A stretch of DNA of 22,771 nt from assembly GCA_938009335.1 (NCBI GenBank), contig CALLHT010000159.1, forward strand, positions 1 to 22,771. The letters are read 5' to 3'. The stretch comes from an uncultured Rhizobiaceae group bacterium (GTDB lineage: Bacteria > Pseudomonadota > Alphaproteobacteria > Rhizobiales > Rhizobiaceae). The translations under genes were made by a program, and so were the position numbers. Below the pieces are notes generated by a model. It was not told the origin of the DNA and ran no database searches. It saw only the letters and a list, made by a program, of their open reading frames with translations. How positions within the stretch are numbered: the stretch's first letter is position 1; the number at the start of each line of letters is the position of its first letter. Positions 8,283-15,509 of the stretch are shown in pieces.

Positions 8283-9028
8283 TCCGCTTCTCCAAGATAG
8301 GCTCTCTGGACGTCCTTGTTACGGCGTATTTCTTCAACGGTTCCGGTAGCGATTATTTCTCCATAGACAAGAACACTAATTCGATCGGCCAATGCAAACA
8401 CAGCATCCATATCGTGTTCGACCAGTAGAATTGGTGCTTCATTCCGTAACTCGTCAAGAAAACGAGTAAGTTGTTTCGACCCTTCAGAACCAAGGCCTGC
8501 CATGGGTTCATCCATGATGAAGGCCTTTGGCTGAAGCGTTAAAGCGATCGCCACTTCCAATTGCCTGCGTTGACCATGGCTTAGTTCCGCCGTTCTTTGT
8601 GATCTAACGTCCGAAAGCCCTACCCGTTCGAGCGCAAGTTCAGCTCTGTCTACGAGAACTTGATCCGCCAATGCAGGTTTTATGAAGTGCCAAACGGTGC
8701 TTGAAGCACCCATCGCTCCCAGCACCACATTCTGTAAAACTGTGTCTTCCATGGCGAGCGCCGAGATTTGAAACGTTCTGCCAAGGCCCTTCTTCGCTCG
8801 GCCTCTTACGGGCAGATCCGTAACGTCTTCGCCAAGAAACCTTACCCGCCCCTTGTCAGGTTGTTGGGCGCCGCAAACTTGAGCAATCAGTGTCGACTTT
8901 CCTGCACCATTGGGACCAATAATCGCGTGAATTTCGCCCGCTGCCAGATCAACCGAAATATCCTTGTTGGCCTCAAGTGCGCCGAATGCTTTCGAAATAC
9001 CTTGTGTCTCCAGAACAAGATCAGTCAT
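8279..9028 (-). CDS. livG: LivG-type ABC transporter ATP-binding protein
   Basis: The second ATPase of the HAAT importer, about 249 residues from the chosen start. Motifs are Walker A GPNGAGKST, signature LSHGQRRQLE, Walker B AFIMDEPMAGLG, and the H-loop EHDMD. The extended region between Walker A and the signature, with GRTFQISALAMEDTVLQNV, is typical of LivG. I chose the ATG at 9028 (protein MTDLVLETQG) because it overlaps the livM stop by eight bases and places the first beta strand normally. An in-frame start at 9058 would add ten residues inside livM. Confidence 0.92.
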   Translation of the reverse strand: MTDLVLETQGISKAFGALEANKDISVDLAAGEIHAIIGPNGAGKSTLIAQVCGAQQPDKGRVRFLGEDVTDLPVRGRAKKGLGRTFQISALAMEDTVLQNVVLGAMGASSTVWHFIKPALADQVLVDRAELALERVGLSDVRSQRTAELSHGQRRQLEVAIALTLQPKAFIMDEPMAGLGSEGSKQLTRFLDELRNEAPILLVEHDMDAVFALADRISVLVYGEIIATGTVEEIRRNKDVQRAYLGEAE

Positions 9029-10004
9029 GGATTTTCTCCCGACCTGACAAAATTCCAATCACGCCGCCACGGCCGAAAAGAACAATCGCAAGCAACAGTG
9101 CGCCAAGGTAGATATGCCAGAATTCACTCAGGCCGCCGAGAAAATGCTCAAGCGCCACAAACACGCCTGCCCCAACCACCGGTCCAAACAACCGCCCTAC
9201 TCCGCCGATGATCACAAAGACAATGATTTCACCGCTCAATTGCCAGCTGAACATGGTTGGGCTGACAAACCGATTGAGATCAGCAAATAGTGCTCCAGCC
9301 AAACCTGTCACAGCGCCTGAGACAACAAATGCCACAAGCTTTAACCGTGTCGCATTAAGCCCAACAGTCTCAACGCGTTCAGGGGTTTGTCGCGCAGCAT
9401 TCAACGCAAGGCCGAACGGCGATTTGAACAAACGCGCCATCATGAAAAGCACGACACATAGAATTGCAAAGCACAACCCGTAGAACTGTATCGGATCAAG
9501 GGTGTTAAGGCCCGGAAAACTGTTTCTGACGTAGATGGATAGCCCATCTTCCCCGCCATACTCAGACCAGCTTATGGAGAAGAAGAAGAACATCTGACCG
9601 AATGCCAGTGTAATCATGATGAAGTACACACCGGTTGTGCGTAACGAAAGGATACCAATCAGTAGTGCCGCTAAAGATGAGATCACGACTGCCACAAGCC
9701 ATATGACAGGCATAGACTTTGTGCCTTCAATCAGAAACGGCCATTCAGCGACCGCAGTAAATGTTTGGGCATGGTGCGCCAGAACACCCATTGCATAGCC
9801 ACCCAAACCAAAAAACACCGCATGACCCAGACTCACGAGACCACCAATCCCCAGCGCTAAATTAAGCCCGACAGCTGCCAAAGCGAAAATCACTGCTCGT
9901 GTCATTAGCGTAATAGTGAATGGCTCGTCTGCCAGATATGCCCATAGAGGAATAAGGATGAAGAGAGAAAGGACAAATGTGTTAAGATACGTTTCCTTGA
10001 TCAT
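9021..10004 (-). CDS. livM: LivM-type ABC transporter permease
   Basis: An inner-membrane permease of the HAAT family, about 327 residues, with many hydrophobic helices. The LivM features are ALGLNLALGIGGLVSLGHA near the N-terminus, the segment FFGLGGYAMGV, and the cytoplasmic coupling loop SPFGLALNAARQTPERVETVG. The chosen ATG at 10004 overlaps the livH stop as ATGA, as the other junctions in this operon do. A start at 10037 would add 11 residues inside livH. It pairs with LivH to form the channel. Confidence 0.9.
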   Translation of the reverse strand: MIKETYLNTFVLSLFILIPLWAYLADEPFTITLMTRAVIFALAAVGLNLALGIGGLVSLGHAVFFGLGGYAMGVLAHHAQTFTAVAEWPFLIEGTKSMPVIWLVAVVISSLAALLIGILSLRTTGVYFIMITLAFGQMFFFFSISWSEYGGEDGLSIYVRNSFPGLNTLDPIQFYGLCFAILCVVLFMMARLFKSPFGLALNAARQTPERVETVGLNATRLKLVAFVVSGAVTGLAGALFADLNRFVSPTMFSWQLSGEIIVFVIIGGVGRLFGPVVGAGVFVALEHFLGGLSEFWHIYLGALLLAIVLFGRGGVIGILSGREKIHD

Positions 10005-10921
10005 GGACGCGACCCGAACAATCCGGTTGGTCGCCAAATCAAGATAACGCTCATCAAAATATATATGGCCATGGACGCTAAGGATGAACCGATGGAAGTG
10101 GCACTTGCTGGTTCCATGAACAATTGGAAGAATTGAGGCAAAAACACACCACCCAGCGTATCGGTCAAACCCACCAGAATGCTGCCAATCAACGCACCTT
10201 TAATTGAGCCAATTCCGCCAATGACGATAACCACAAAAGCCAAAATCAGAACCGGCTCTCCCATTCCCACTTCTACCGATTGTATTGTGCCCACCAGCGC
10301 GCCGGCGAGGCCCGCTAAAGCTGCACCTAAGGCAAAAACCAGTGTGTAGAGTTTGGAGATATCAACGCCGAGGGCAGCGATCATCTCCCGGTCGTTTTCC
10401 CCTGCCCTGATTTGAATACCAATCCGGGTTTTCGCAATCATCAGCCCTAATCCAGATGCTACCAGCAAGCCGGCAGCAATCAGCGTAATTCTGTACAGTG
10501 GATATTGAATACCGCCTGGAAGTGTCACCGGACCTGCGAGATAATCTGGAATATCAAGGAACAATGGGAACGAACCAAATATCCATCGTGTTCCTTCAGA
10601 AAAAATCAAGATCAATGCAAAGGTCGCCAATACTTGATCCAGATGGTCTCGGTCATAAAGCCGACGAATGACAACAATTTCTACAATTGCGCCGGCACAA
10701 GCTGCCGCAATAAGTGCTGCCAATAGCGCAAGAAAGAATGAGCCTGTCCATCCGGCAACTGCAGCAGCAGCAAAAGCACCGACCATATATAGCGAACCAT
10801 GCGCCAGATTGATCAGGCCCATTACGCCGAAAATAAGCGTAAGACCTGCCGCCATCAGGAACAGCATGATCCCGAACTGTAATCCGTTAAGAACCTGTTC
10901 CGCTATAAGCACTATGGGCAT
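10001..10921 (-). CDS. livH: LivH-type ABC transporter permease
   Basis: An inner-membrane permease of 306 residues. It starts with the LivH pattern VLNGLQFGIMLFLMAAGLTL, followed by IFGVMGLINLAHGSLYM, which is nearly invariant in this family. The coupling helix region is KTRIGIQIRAGENDREMIAALG, and later GGIGSIKGALIGS. The gene follows livK after 51 bases that hold a stem-loop. The start ATG has only a weak purine stretch upstream, so its translation may depend on livK or on the structure between the genes. The downstream junction to livM is an ATGA overlap. Confidence 0.91.
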   Translation of the reverse strand: MPIVLIAEQVLNGLQFGIMLFLMAAGLTLIFGVMGLINLAHGSLYMVGAFAAAAVAGWTGSFFLALLAALIAAACAGAIVEIVVIRRLYDRDHLDQVLATFALILIFSEGTRWIFGSFPLFLDIPDYLAGPVTLPGGIQYPLYRITLIAAGLLVASGLGLMIAKTRIGIQIRAGENDREMIAALGVDISKLYTLVFALGAALAGLAGALVGTIQSVEVGMGEPVLILAFVVIVIGGIGSIKGALIGSILVGLTDTLGGVFLPQFFQLFMEPASATSIGSSLASMAIYILMSVILIWRPTGLFGSRP

Positions 10922-10937
10922 TGGAATGCTCGAGAGC

Positions 10938-10965
10938 TACCGGGCTTAAAAACTCAAGCCCGGTA
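10938..10965 (-). repeat. Perfect stem-loop between livK and livH
   Basis: TACCGGGCTT (10938-10947) is the exact reverse complement of AAGCCCGGTA (10956-10965), separated by an 8-base loop. The stem is GC-rich in its centre. On the transcribed (minus) strand no run of T follows, so this is probably not a full intrinsic terminator. Stem-loops at this place in ABC operons commonly protect the binding-protein mRNA or partly attenuate read-through, raising binding protein over permease. The role here is inferred. Confidence 0.6.
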
Positions 10966-10972
10966 AATCGAT

Positions 10973-12115
10973 TTAAAGGTTACAATCACCCACATAAGCG
11001 TTGGAATGATTTTCCATGGTTTTTGCCACGAGCTTGTTGGTGAAGACATCGCCTTCTTTCACAACCTCACGCACATAAATATCCTGAACAGGATGTTGGT
11101 TAGAGGCAAATGAGAAGTTACCACGAACGCTATCGAAGTCAGCGGCTTTCAACGCTGCGCGGAACGCATCAGCATCTTTCACACTTGCTTTGCCCATAGC
11201 AGACAAGATCAGATTTGCCGTGTCATATCCCTGACTTGCATATAGGGATGGAAGGCGACCATATTCTGCTTGGAATGAGGCAACAAAGTCTTTGTTTGCC
11301 GCGTTATCCAGATCTTTGTTCCATTGCGATGTATTTTTCACACCGAGAGCTGCTTCACCCACAGCCTGCAAGATGCCTTGATCAAATGAGAACGCAGGCC
11401 CAACCAGTGGCACATCGACGCCAGATGCAGCGTACTGCTTCATAAACGCAATGCCCATACCACCTGGCAAGAAGAAATACACACTGTCTGCACCCGAGGC
11501 GCGGATTTGTGCAATCTCTGCAGCATAATCTTTCTGCCCCAGTTGCGTATATACTTCGTTGTTCACATCACCTTTATAAAAGCGTTTGTAACCATTCAGC
11601 ATATCCTTGCCTGCCGGATAGTTCGGTGCCAGAAGAAACGAATTCTTATAACCCGTTTCCGTTGCGAATTGACCTGCTGCTTCTGCGAGGTTGTCATTTT
11701 GCCAAGCGACGTTGAAATAGTTTGCATGGCACCCTTTACCAGCAAGAGCAGAAGGCCCCGCATTCGGAGAAAGGTAAAACTTCCCTTGAGCAGTAGCGGC
11801 AGGCACAACCGCCATAGCCAGATTGGACCAGATGATGCCAGTCAGTATATCCACCTTCTCAGACTGGATCATTTTGTCTGCCAGTTGAACAGCGATATCC
11901 GGCTTACGAGTATCATCTTCGATGACGACTTCAATGTCTTTGCTGCCAGACTTTTTCACCGCAAGCATGAAGCCATCACGCACATCGATACCGAGTCCGG
12001 CGCCGCCCCCTGAAAGGGTCGTAATCATTCCGACTTTGACAGGCTCCGCTAATGCTGAAAAAGCCGACGTTAATGAAAGCGCTGCTGCCAGCGCAACTGT
12101 TTTAAGTTTCATCAT
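10973..12115 (-). CDS. livK: LivK-type periplasmic substrate-binding protein of an ABC importer
   Basis: A type I periplasmic binding protein (Peripla_BP_6), 380 residues. It has a clear Sec signal peptide: two lysines near the start, then a hydrophobic stretch ending SALA, with cleavage probably near residue 24. The mature protein begins EPVKVGMITTLSG, typical of the fold. Two cysteines, in GKGCHANYF and in the C-terminal GDCNL, may form a disulfide. The gene has a strong ribosome binding site (GGGAGGA). Two adjacent ATGs (12115 and 12112) are possible, and the second has the better spacing. The ligand is unknown: relatives bind amino acids, aromatic acids or amides. The symbol denotes the family only. 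Confidence 0.88.
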   Translation of the reverse strand: MMKLKTVALAAALSLTSAFSALAEPVKVGMITTLSGGGAGLGIDVRDGFMLAVKKSGSKDIEVVIEDDTRKPDIAVQLADKMIQSEKVDILTGIIWSNLAMAVVPAATAQGKFYLSPNAGPSALAGKGCHANYFNVAWQNDNLAEAAGQFATETGYKNSFLLAPNYPAGKDMLNGYKRFYKGDVNNEVYTQLGQKDYAAEIAQIRASGADSVYFFLPGGMGIAFMKQYAASGVDVPLVGPAFSFDQGILQAVGEAALGVKNTSQWNKDLDNAANKDFVASFQAEYGRLPSLYASQGYDTANLILSAMGKASVKDADAFRAALKAADFDSVRGNFSFASNQHPVQDIYVREVVKEGDVFTNKLVAKTMENHSNAYVGDCNL

Positions 12116-12146
12116 AATTCCTCCCGAATTAAATTTTTCCTCAACG

Positions 12147-12386
12147 TCAAAACGCGTTGAATGTCATTGTTGTTAAGGTGCGTTCAATACCTTCAATATT
12201 GAGCAGTTTGTCGTTGACGTATTTCCCAATGTCTTCTTCATCTGGTATATACATACTCATGAAGAGATCATATTCGCCACTGGTAGAATAGAGACTTGAG
12301 TGGATTTCGCGATCCGAGATTTCAGTTGCAACTTGATACGCTGTGCCCGGTTTGCACCGGATCTGAACAAGGATACACCTAGACAT
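12147..12386 (-). CDS. Stand-alone Lrp/AsnC ligand-binding (RAM) domain protein
   Basis: A 79-residue protein matching only the C-terminal effector-binding domain of Lrp/AsnC regulators. It starts CILVQIRCKPGTAYQVA and then has SGEYDLFMSMYIPDEEDI, with the glycine-containing turn and the final beta strand (TLTTMTFNAF) of the RAM fold. There is no helix-turn-helix. Such single-domain proteins form octamer-like rings and may bind amino acids or modulate full-length Lrp proteins. It has a strong ribosome binding site (GGGGAGGAG). It lies 105 bases after the SDR gene and 31 bases before livK, so it may sense the ligand imported by the Liv system. That link is inference. Confidence 0.85.
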   Translation of the reverse strand: MSRCILVQIRCKPGTAYQVATEISDREIHSSLYSTSGEYDLFMSMYIPDEEDIGKYVNDKLLNIEGIERTLTTMTFNAF

Positions 12387-12491
12387 ATTTTTATCTCCTC
12401 CCCTAGGCTTGTAGAACGCGATGCGGACCTACGCACGCTACCTTTGGCTCTATGCGCAGAAAGGTCAAGAACACGATCATTATTATTTGGT

Positions 12492-13229
12492 CTAACTTGC
12501 CCATCCTCCATCAATTACATGCGCCTGACCTGTGGTGAAAGCACTTTCATCTGAGGCCAGGTAAACAACGAGTGCAGCTACTTCCTCTGCGGTCGCGATA
12601 CGTCCCATGGGCTGGCGAGCAATAAATGCCTTCATTGCGGCCTCATAGTCTCCTGTTGCATGGAGACGCTCATGTAATGATGGGCTCTCGACAGTGCCAG
12701 GACAAATACAATTGCAACGGATACCTTGGGTTACGTAGTCTTTAGCCACTGACTTTGTCATGCCAATAACCGCAGCTTTCGATGCACCATACACAAACCG
12801 GTTGGGTGCAGCGATCACCGAAGACAAAACCGATGACATACTGATGATTGAACCGCCGCCGCGTTCGACCATTCCCGGAAGCGCTGCTTGGATCAGCTTC
12901 CACGTTGAACGTACATTCAAATTAAACGCAAAATCCCATTCTTCATCCGTACATTCCACCGCATTGCCATGATGAACAAACCCTGCGCAATTGAACAGTA
13001 TATCGGGATTGGTTCTTGCGACCGCTTCAGTTATCGCTGCATCGTCAAGGACATCCAGTTGGAAAGTTTCAAGTTTCCCATCCGCATCTTTCTTCAATTG
13101 ACCCAAAGTTGCGGCATTTATGTCTGTCGCGAAAACATGGGCACCTTCGGCAGCCATTGCCAATGCGCTGGCTCGTCCAATCCCCTGCCCCGCGGCTGAC
13201 ATCAAAACTTTTTTACCCTTTAGCCTCAT
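12492..13229 (-). CDS. SDR oxidoreductase, DHRS6 / 2-keto-3-deoxy-L-fuconate dehydrogenase-like
   Basis: A 245-residue classical short-chain dehydrogenase. The cofactor motif is SAAGQGIGRA, with ATDIN after the second strand suggesting NAD. The active site is Asn in FNLNVRS, Ser in SMSSVLSS, and the YGASK Tyr/Lys pair. Segments ILFNCAGFVHHG, GIRCNCICPGTVESPSLHER and VIDGGWAS closely resemble the DHRS6/BDH2 and 2-keto-3-deoxy-L-fuconate dehydrogenase group as I remember it, which oxidises hydroxy acids or keto-deoxy sugar acids. GGAAGG precedes the ATG by about ten bases. It is the first gene of the minus-strand operon leading to the Liv transporter, so it probably acts on the imported compound or a derivative. 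Substrate unproven. Confidence 0.88.
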   Translation of the reverse strand: MRLKGKKVLMSAAGQGIGRASALAMAAEGAHVFATDINAATLGQLKKDADGKLETFQLDVLDDAAITEAVARTNPDILFNCAGFVHHGNAVECTDEEWDFAFNLNVRSTWKLIQAALPGMVERGGGSIISMSSVLSSVIAAPNRFVYGASKAAVIGMTKSVAKDYVTQGIRCNCICPGTVESPSLHERLHATGDYEAAMKAFIARQPMGRIATAEEVAALVVYLASDESAFTTGQAHVIDGGWAS

Positions 13230-13392
13230 CCCAACGTTGTCCTTCCCGGTTTTGCTTTTTGCAGCAAGACTACAAACTTACTCGCTATCTCCCAAAAGGG
13301 CATGTTTAAAAACCTTAGAAAAGCAAGCAATCTCCCGACAGATGCCATTTAGAGATGACATAAATTCTCTCCAGATGAACCTGTTGTTTCAC

Positions 13393-13410
13393 AGGTATAC
13401 CAAGGTACAC
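13393..13410 (+). promoter_or_regulatory. Direct repeat AGGTATAC / AGGTACAC in the divergent promoter region
   Basis: The 267-base region 13230-13496 separates the minus-strand SDR operon from the plus-strand alcohol dehydrogenase. It holds AGGTATAC (13393-13400) and AGGTACAC (13403-13410), exactly ten bases apart, so both face the same side of the helix. The array lies just upstream of the putative dehydrogenase promoter. A similar GGT-N7-GGTACACT arrangement lies before the NosR-like gene at 18603-18620. It also overlaps a possible minus-strand promoter (TTGATT, complement of 13416-13421, and TATACC, complement of 13394-13399, spacing 16). Probably an activator site; the regulator is not in the window. 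Confidence 0.4.
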
Positions 13411-13421
13411 TGTGCAATCAA

Positions 13422-13450
13422 TTGCCGAAGTTACATCCATGGGTTACGCT
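13422..13450 (+). promoter_or_regulatory. Putative promoter of the PQQ alcohol dehydrogenase
   Basis: TTGCCG (13422-13427) and TACGCT (13445-13450) are separated by 17 bases. Both boxes match consensus only in part, which fits a promoter needing an activator; the direct repeats at 13393-13410 lie at about -64 to -47 from the predicted start. The leader would be about 40 bases and ends in the strong ribosome binding site GGAGGAGG (13484-13491). Assigned by eye. Confidence 0.3.
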
Positions 13451-13496
13451 TTCACCATACGTTTGGTTGGAGAAAACGTAATTGGAGGAGGAAGTT

Positions 13497-15263
13497 ATGC
13501 GAAAGTTAATTATCGCAGGCATTGCAAGTTTGCTCGCAACATCAACAGCTTATGCTGAAGGTGTCACAGAGGCCGACCTTGCAAATGACACTGCTACTGC
13601 AGGTGATATTCTTACAAATGGCATGGGTCGCCATCTGCAGCGACATTCACCATTGGCGACACTCAACAAAGAGAATGTGAAAAACCTTGTACCAGCTTGG
13701 GCGTTTTCACTGGGTGGTGAAAAGCAGCGCGGACAGGAAACGCAGCCGCTCATTCATGACGGTATTATGTACATTACAGGCTCCTATTCGCGAATGTATG
13801 CGCTGGATGTAAAAACCGGCCGTGAACTCTGGCAATATGATGCACGCCTACCGGAAGGCATTCTGCCATGTTGCGACGTGGTAAACCGTGGCGCTGCAAT
13901 CTATGGCGATAAAGTTTACTTTGGAACGCTGGACGCCCGCATTGTTGCGCTCAATGCGAAAACCGGCGATGTGGTTTGGCGTAAAAAGATAGCCGACTAT
14001 AAAGCAGGCTATTCATATACTGCCGCTCCATTAATCGTTGATGGATTGATCATCACGGGTAATTCCGGTGGTGAGTTTGGCATTGTTGGCGAAGTGCAGG
14101 CACGCGATACCGAAACTGGTGAACTGGTTTGGACCCGTCCGGTTATTGAAGGTCATATGGGCACTCTCAATGGTGAAGAATCCACGATGACCGGAACGCT
14201 TAACGCAACTTGGCCAGGAGATCTTTGGAAAACGGGTGGTGGCGCTACTTGGCTCGGCGGATCTTATGATGCTGAAACCGACACGCTTGTGTTTGGCACT
14301 GGCAACCCTGCTCCATGGAACTCATGGCTTCGTGACGCAGGCCAAAAAGATGATGGCTCGGGCGATAATCTTTATGCAGCCAGCCGTCTTGGGATCAATC
14401 CTAAGAATGGTGAAATCAAGTGGCATTTCCAAACTACACCCCGTGAAGGTTGGGACTATGACGGTGTGAACGAAGTCGTTGCTTACAGCAATCGCAATGG
14501 CGAAAAACGCTGGGCTACTGCTGATCGGAACGGCTTCTTCTACGTTCTTAATCGCGAAGATGGAAAATTTGTTCGCGGTGTTCCGTTTGTGAAAGACATT
14601 AGCTGGGCAAAGGGCCTTGATGAAAATGGCCGCCCGATCTGGAACGAAGAAAACCGTCCGGGTGATCCAACTAAAGCGGCTGATGGAAAGAAGGGTGAGG
14701 TTGTTTTCTCGTCGCCATCTTTCCTTGGTGGTAAAAACTGGATGCCAATGGCGTTTTCACCAAAAACCGGCAACTTCTATGTGCCATCCAACGAATGGGG
14801 CATGGATATCTGGAATGAGCCTGTCACCTATAAAAAAGGTGCTGCTTATCTGGGTTCAGGTTTTACCATTAAGCCAAACTACGAAGACCACATTGGTTCT
14901 TTGAAGGCGATTGACCCGGATACCGGTGAGTTGAAATGGGAGTTTAAAAACGAAGCTCCGCTTTGGGCCGGTGTTATGACGACCGCTGGTGGCCTTGTCT
15001 TTACAGGGACACCGGAAGGTGAATTCATCGCGTTTGACGATGAGACCGGCGAAAAGCTTTGGTCGTTCCAAACAGGATCAGGCATTGTCGGACAGCCGGT
15101 TACCTGGGAGCAAGATGGTGAGCAATTCGTCTCTGTAATCTCGGGCTGGGGCGGCGCTGTGCCTCTATGGGGTGGAGAAGTTGCCAAAAAGGTCAACTAT
15201 CTCAATCAGGGCGGCACGCTCTGGACCTTCCGCCTACCGAAGCAACTGGCTTCTGCAAACTAA
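13497..15263 (+). CDS. Lanthanide-type PQQ-dependent alcohol dehydrogenase (methanol/ethanol dehydrogenase family)
   Basis: A periplasmic quinoprotein that oxidises an alcohol or aldehyde, passing electrons from PQQ to a redox partner. It has 588 residues, and a Sec signal peptide ends in AYAEG. The fold is an eight-bladed propeller with repeated DxxTGExxW-like tryptophan-docking motifs. Adjacent Cys125-Cys126 form the typical disulfide ring. Expected metal and catalytic residues are Glu193 (GGEFGIVG), Asn270 (GTGNPAPWN), Asp320 and Asp322 in GWDYDGVNE. The second Asp, where calcium enzymes have Ala, is the recognised mark of lanthanide-dependent members (XoxF, ExaF/PedH). Overall the sequence looks nearer to the ExaF/PedH type than to classic XoxF, but this is uncertain. 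The start follows GGAGGAGG by five bases; an in-frame ATG at 13482 lies before that site. A terminator follows, and no cytochrome c or mxaG/xoxG gene is adjacent. Confidence 0.92.
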   Translation: MRKLIIAGIASLLATSTAYAEGVTEADLANDTATAGDILTNGMGRHLQRHSPLATLNKENVKNLVPAWAFSLGGEKQRGQETQPLIHDGIMYITGSYSRMYALDVKTGRELWQYDARLPEGILPCCDVVNRGAAIYGDKVYFGTLDARIVALNAKTGDVVWRKKIADYKAGYSYTAAPLIVDGLIITGNSGGEFGIVGEVQARDTETGELVWTRPVIEGHMGTLNGEESTMTGTLNATWPGDLWKTGGGATWLGGSYDAETDTLVFGTGNPAPWNSWLRDAGQKDDGSGDNLYAASRLGINPKNGEIKWHFQTTPREGWDYDGVNEVVAYSNRNGEKRWATADRNGFFYVLNREDGKFVRGVPFVKDISWAKGLDENGRPIWNEENRPGDPTKAADGKKGEVVFSSPSFLGGKNWMPMAFSPKTGNFYVPSNEWGMDIWNEPVTYKKGAAYLGSGFTIKPNYEDHIGSLKAIDPDTGELKWEFKNEAPLWAGVMTTAGGLVFTGTPEGEFIAFDDETGEKLWSFQTGSGIVGQPVTWEQDGEQFVSVISGWGGAVPLWGGEVAKKVNYLNQGGTLWTFRLPKQLASAN

Positions 15264-15271
15264 TATTTATG

Positions 15272-15302
15272 CCCGGCAGGGAATAGTCTTTGCCGGGTTT
15301 TT
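15272..15302 (+). terminator. Intrinsic terminator after the PQQ alcohol dehydrogenase gene
   Basis: CCCGGCA (15272-15278) pairs perfectly with TGCCGGG (15291-15297) across a 12-base loop, followed at once by five T residues. It begins eight bases after the dehydrogenase stop codon. It separates that gene from the pqq operon and implies the next gene needs its own promoter. Confidence 0.85.
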
Positions 15303-15311
15303 GAACCTACC

Positions 15312-15347
15312 TTGTTCTGATCCATTATCTGCGTTACAATCAGAACA
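15312..15347 (+). promoter_or_regulatory. pqqA promoter overlapped by a perfect 9-bp inverted repeat
   Basis: TTGTTC (15312-15317), a 17-base spacer, and TACAAT (15335-15340) form a good sigma70-type promoter 40 bases before the pqqA start. TGTTCTGAT (15313-15321) is the exact reverse complement of ATCAGAACA (15339-15347). One arm covers the -35 box and the other covers the end of the -10 box and the likely transcription start. Arms centred 26 bases apart, about two and a half helix turns, suggest an operator for a dimeric repressor or regulator. The arms lie largely upstream of the transcript, so an RNA hairpin is less likely. Confidence 0.5.
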
Positions 15348-15379
15348 GGTTAAATCTGAATACAACTTTGGAGGAAATC

Positions 15380-15475
15380 ATGGCTTGGACTAAACCAGAA
15401 ATTATCGAAGTAAGCTGCGGCATGGAAATCAGCCGTTACATGCCTGCAGACGATCAGGAACCAATCCTGTTTTAA
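15380..15475 (+). CDS. pqqA: PQQ precursor peptide PqqA
   Basis: A 31-residue peptide, the ribosomally made precursor of the cofactor pyrroloquinoline quinone. It contains the conserved core CGMEISRY, in which Glu16 and Tyr20, spaced by three residues, are the side chains that PqqE cross-links and that become PQQ. GGAGG (15370-15374) lies five bases before the ATG. The peptide begins MAWTKPEIIEV as in other PqqA proteins. Its tail after Tyr20 is 11 residues long and ends DDQEPILF, a little longer than in many homologues. pqqB follows after 34 bases. Confidence 0.96.
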   Translation: MAWTKPEIIEVSCGMEISRYMPADDQEPILF

Positions 15476-15509
15476 TCTGCATTAAGTTAGTTAAGTTTTG
15501 GGAGCGCGC

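Noticed and set aside
11507..12013. Long open frame of 168 codons opposite livK
   Set aside because: Antisense to a clear binding-protein gene, with no recognisable domain and no ribosome binding site; a shadow frame.
10973..12115. Naming the binding protein as leucine-specific
   Set aside because: The fold is LivK-like but this family binds very different ligands; nothing in the sequence fixes leucine.
13380..13395. Inverted repeat CCTGT / ACAGG before the alcohol dehydrogenase
   Set aside because: Only five base pairs with a six-base gap; not distinguishable from chance, although it abuts the direct repeats.
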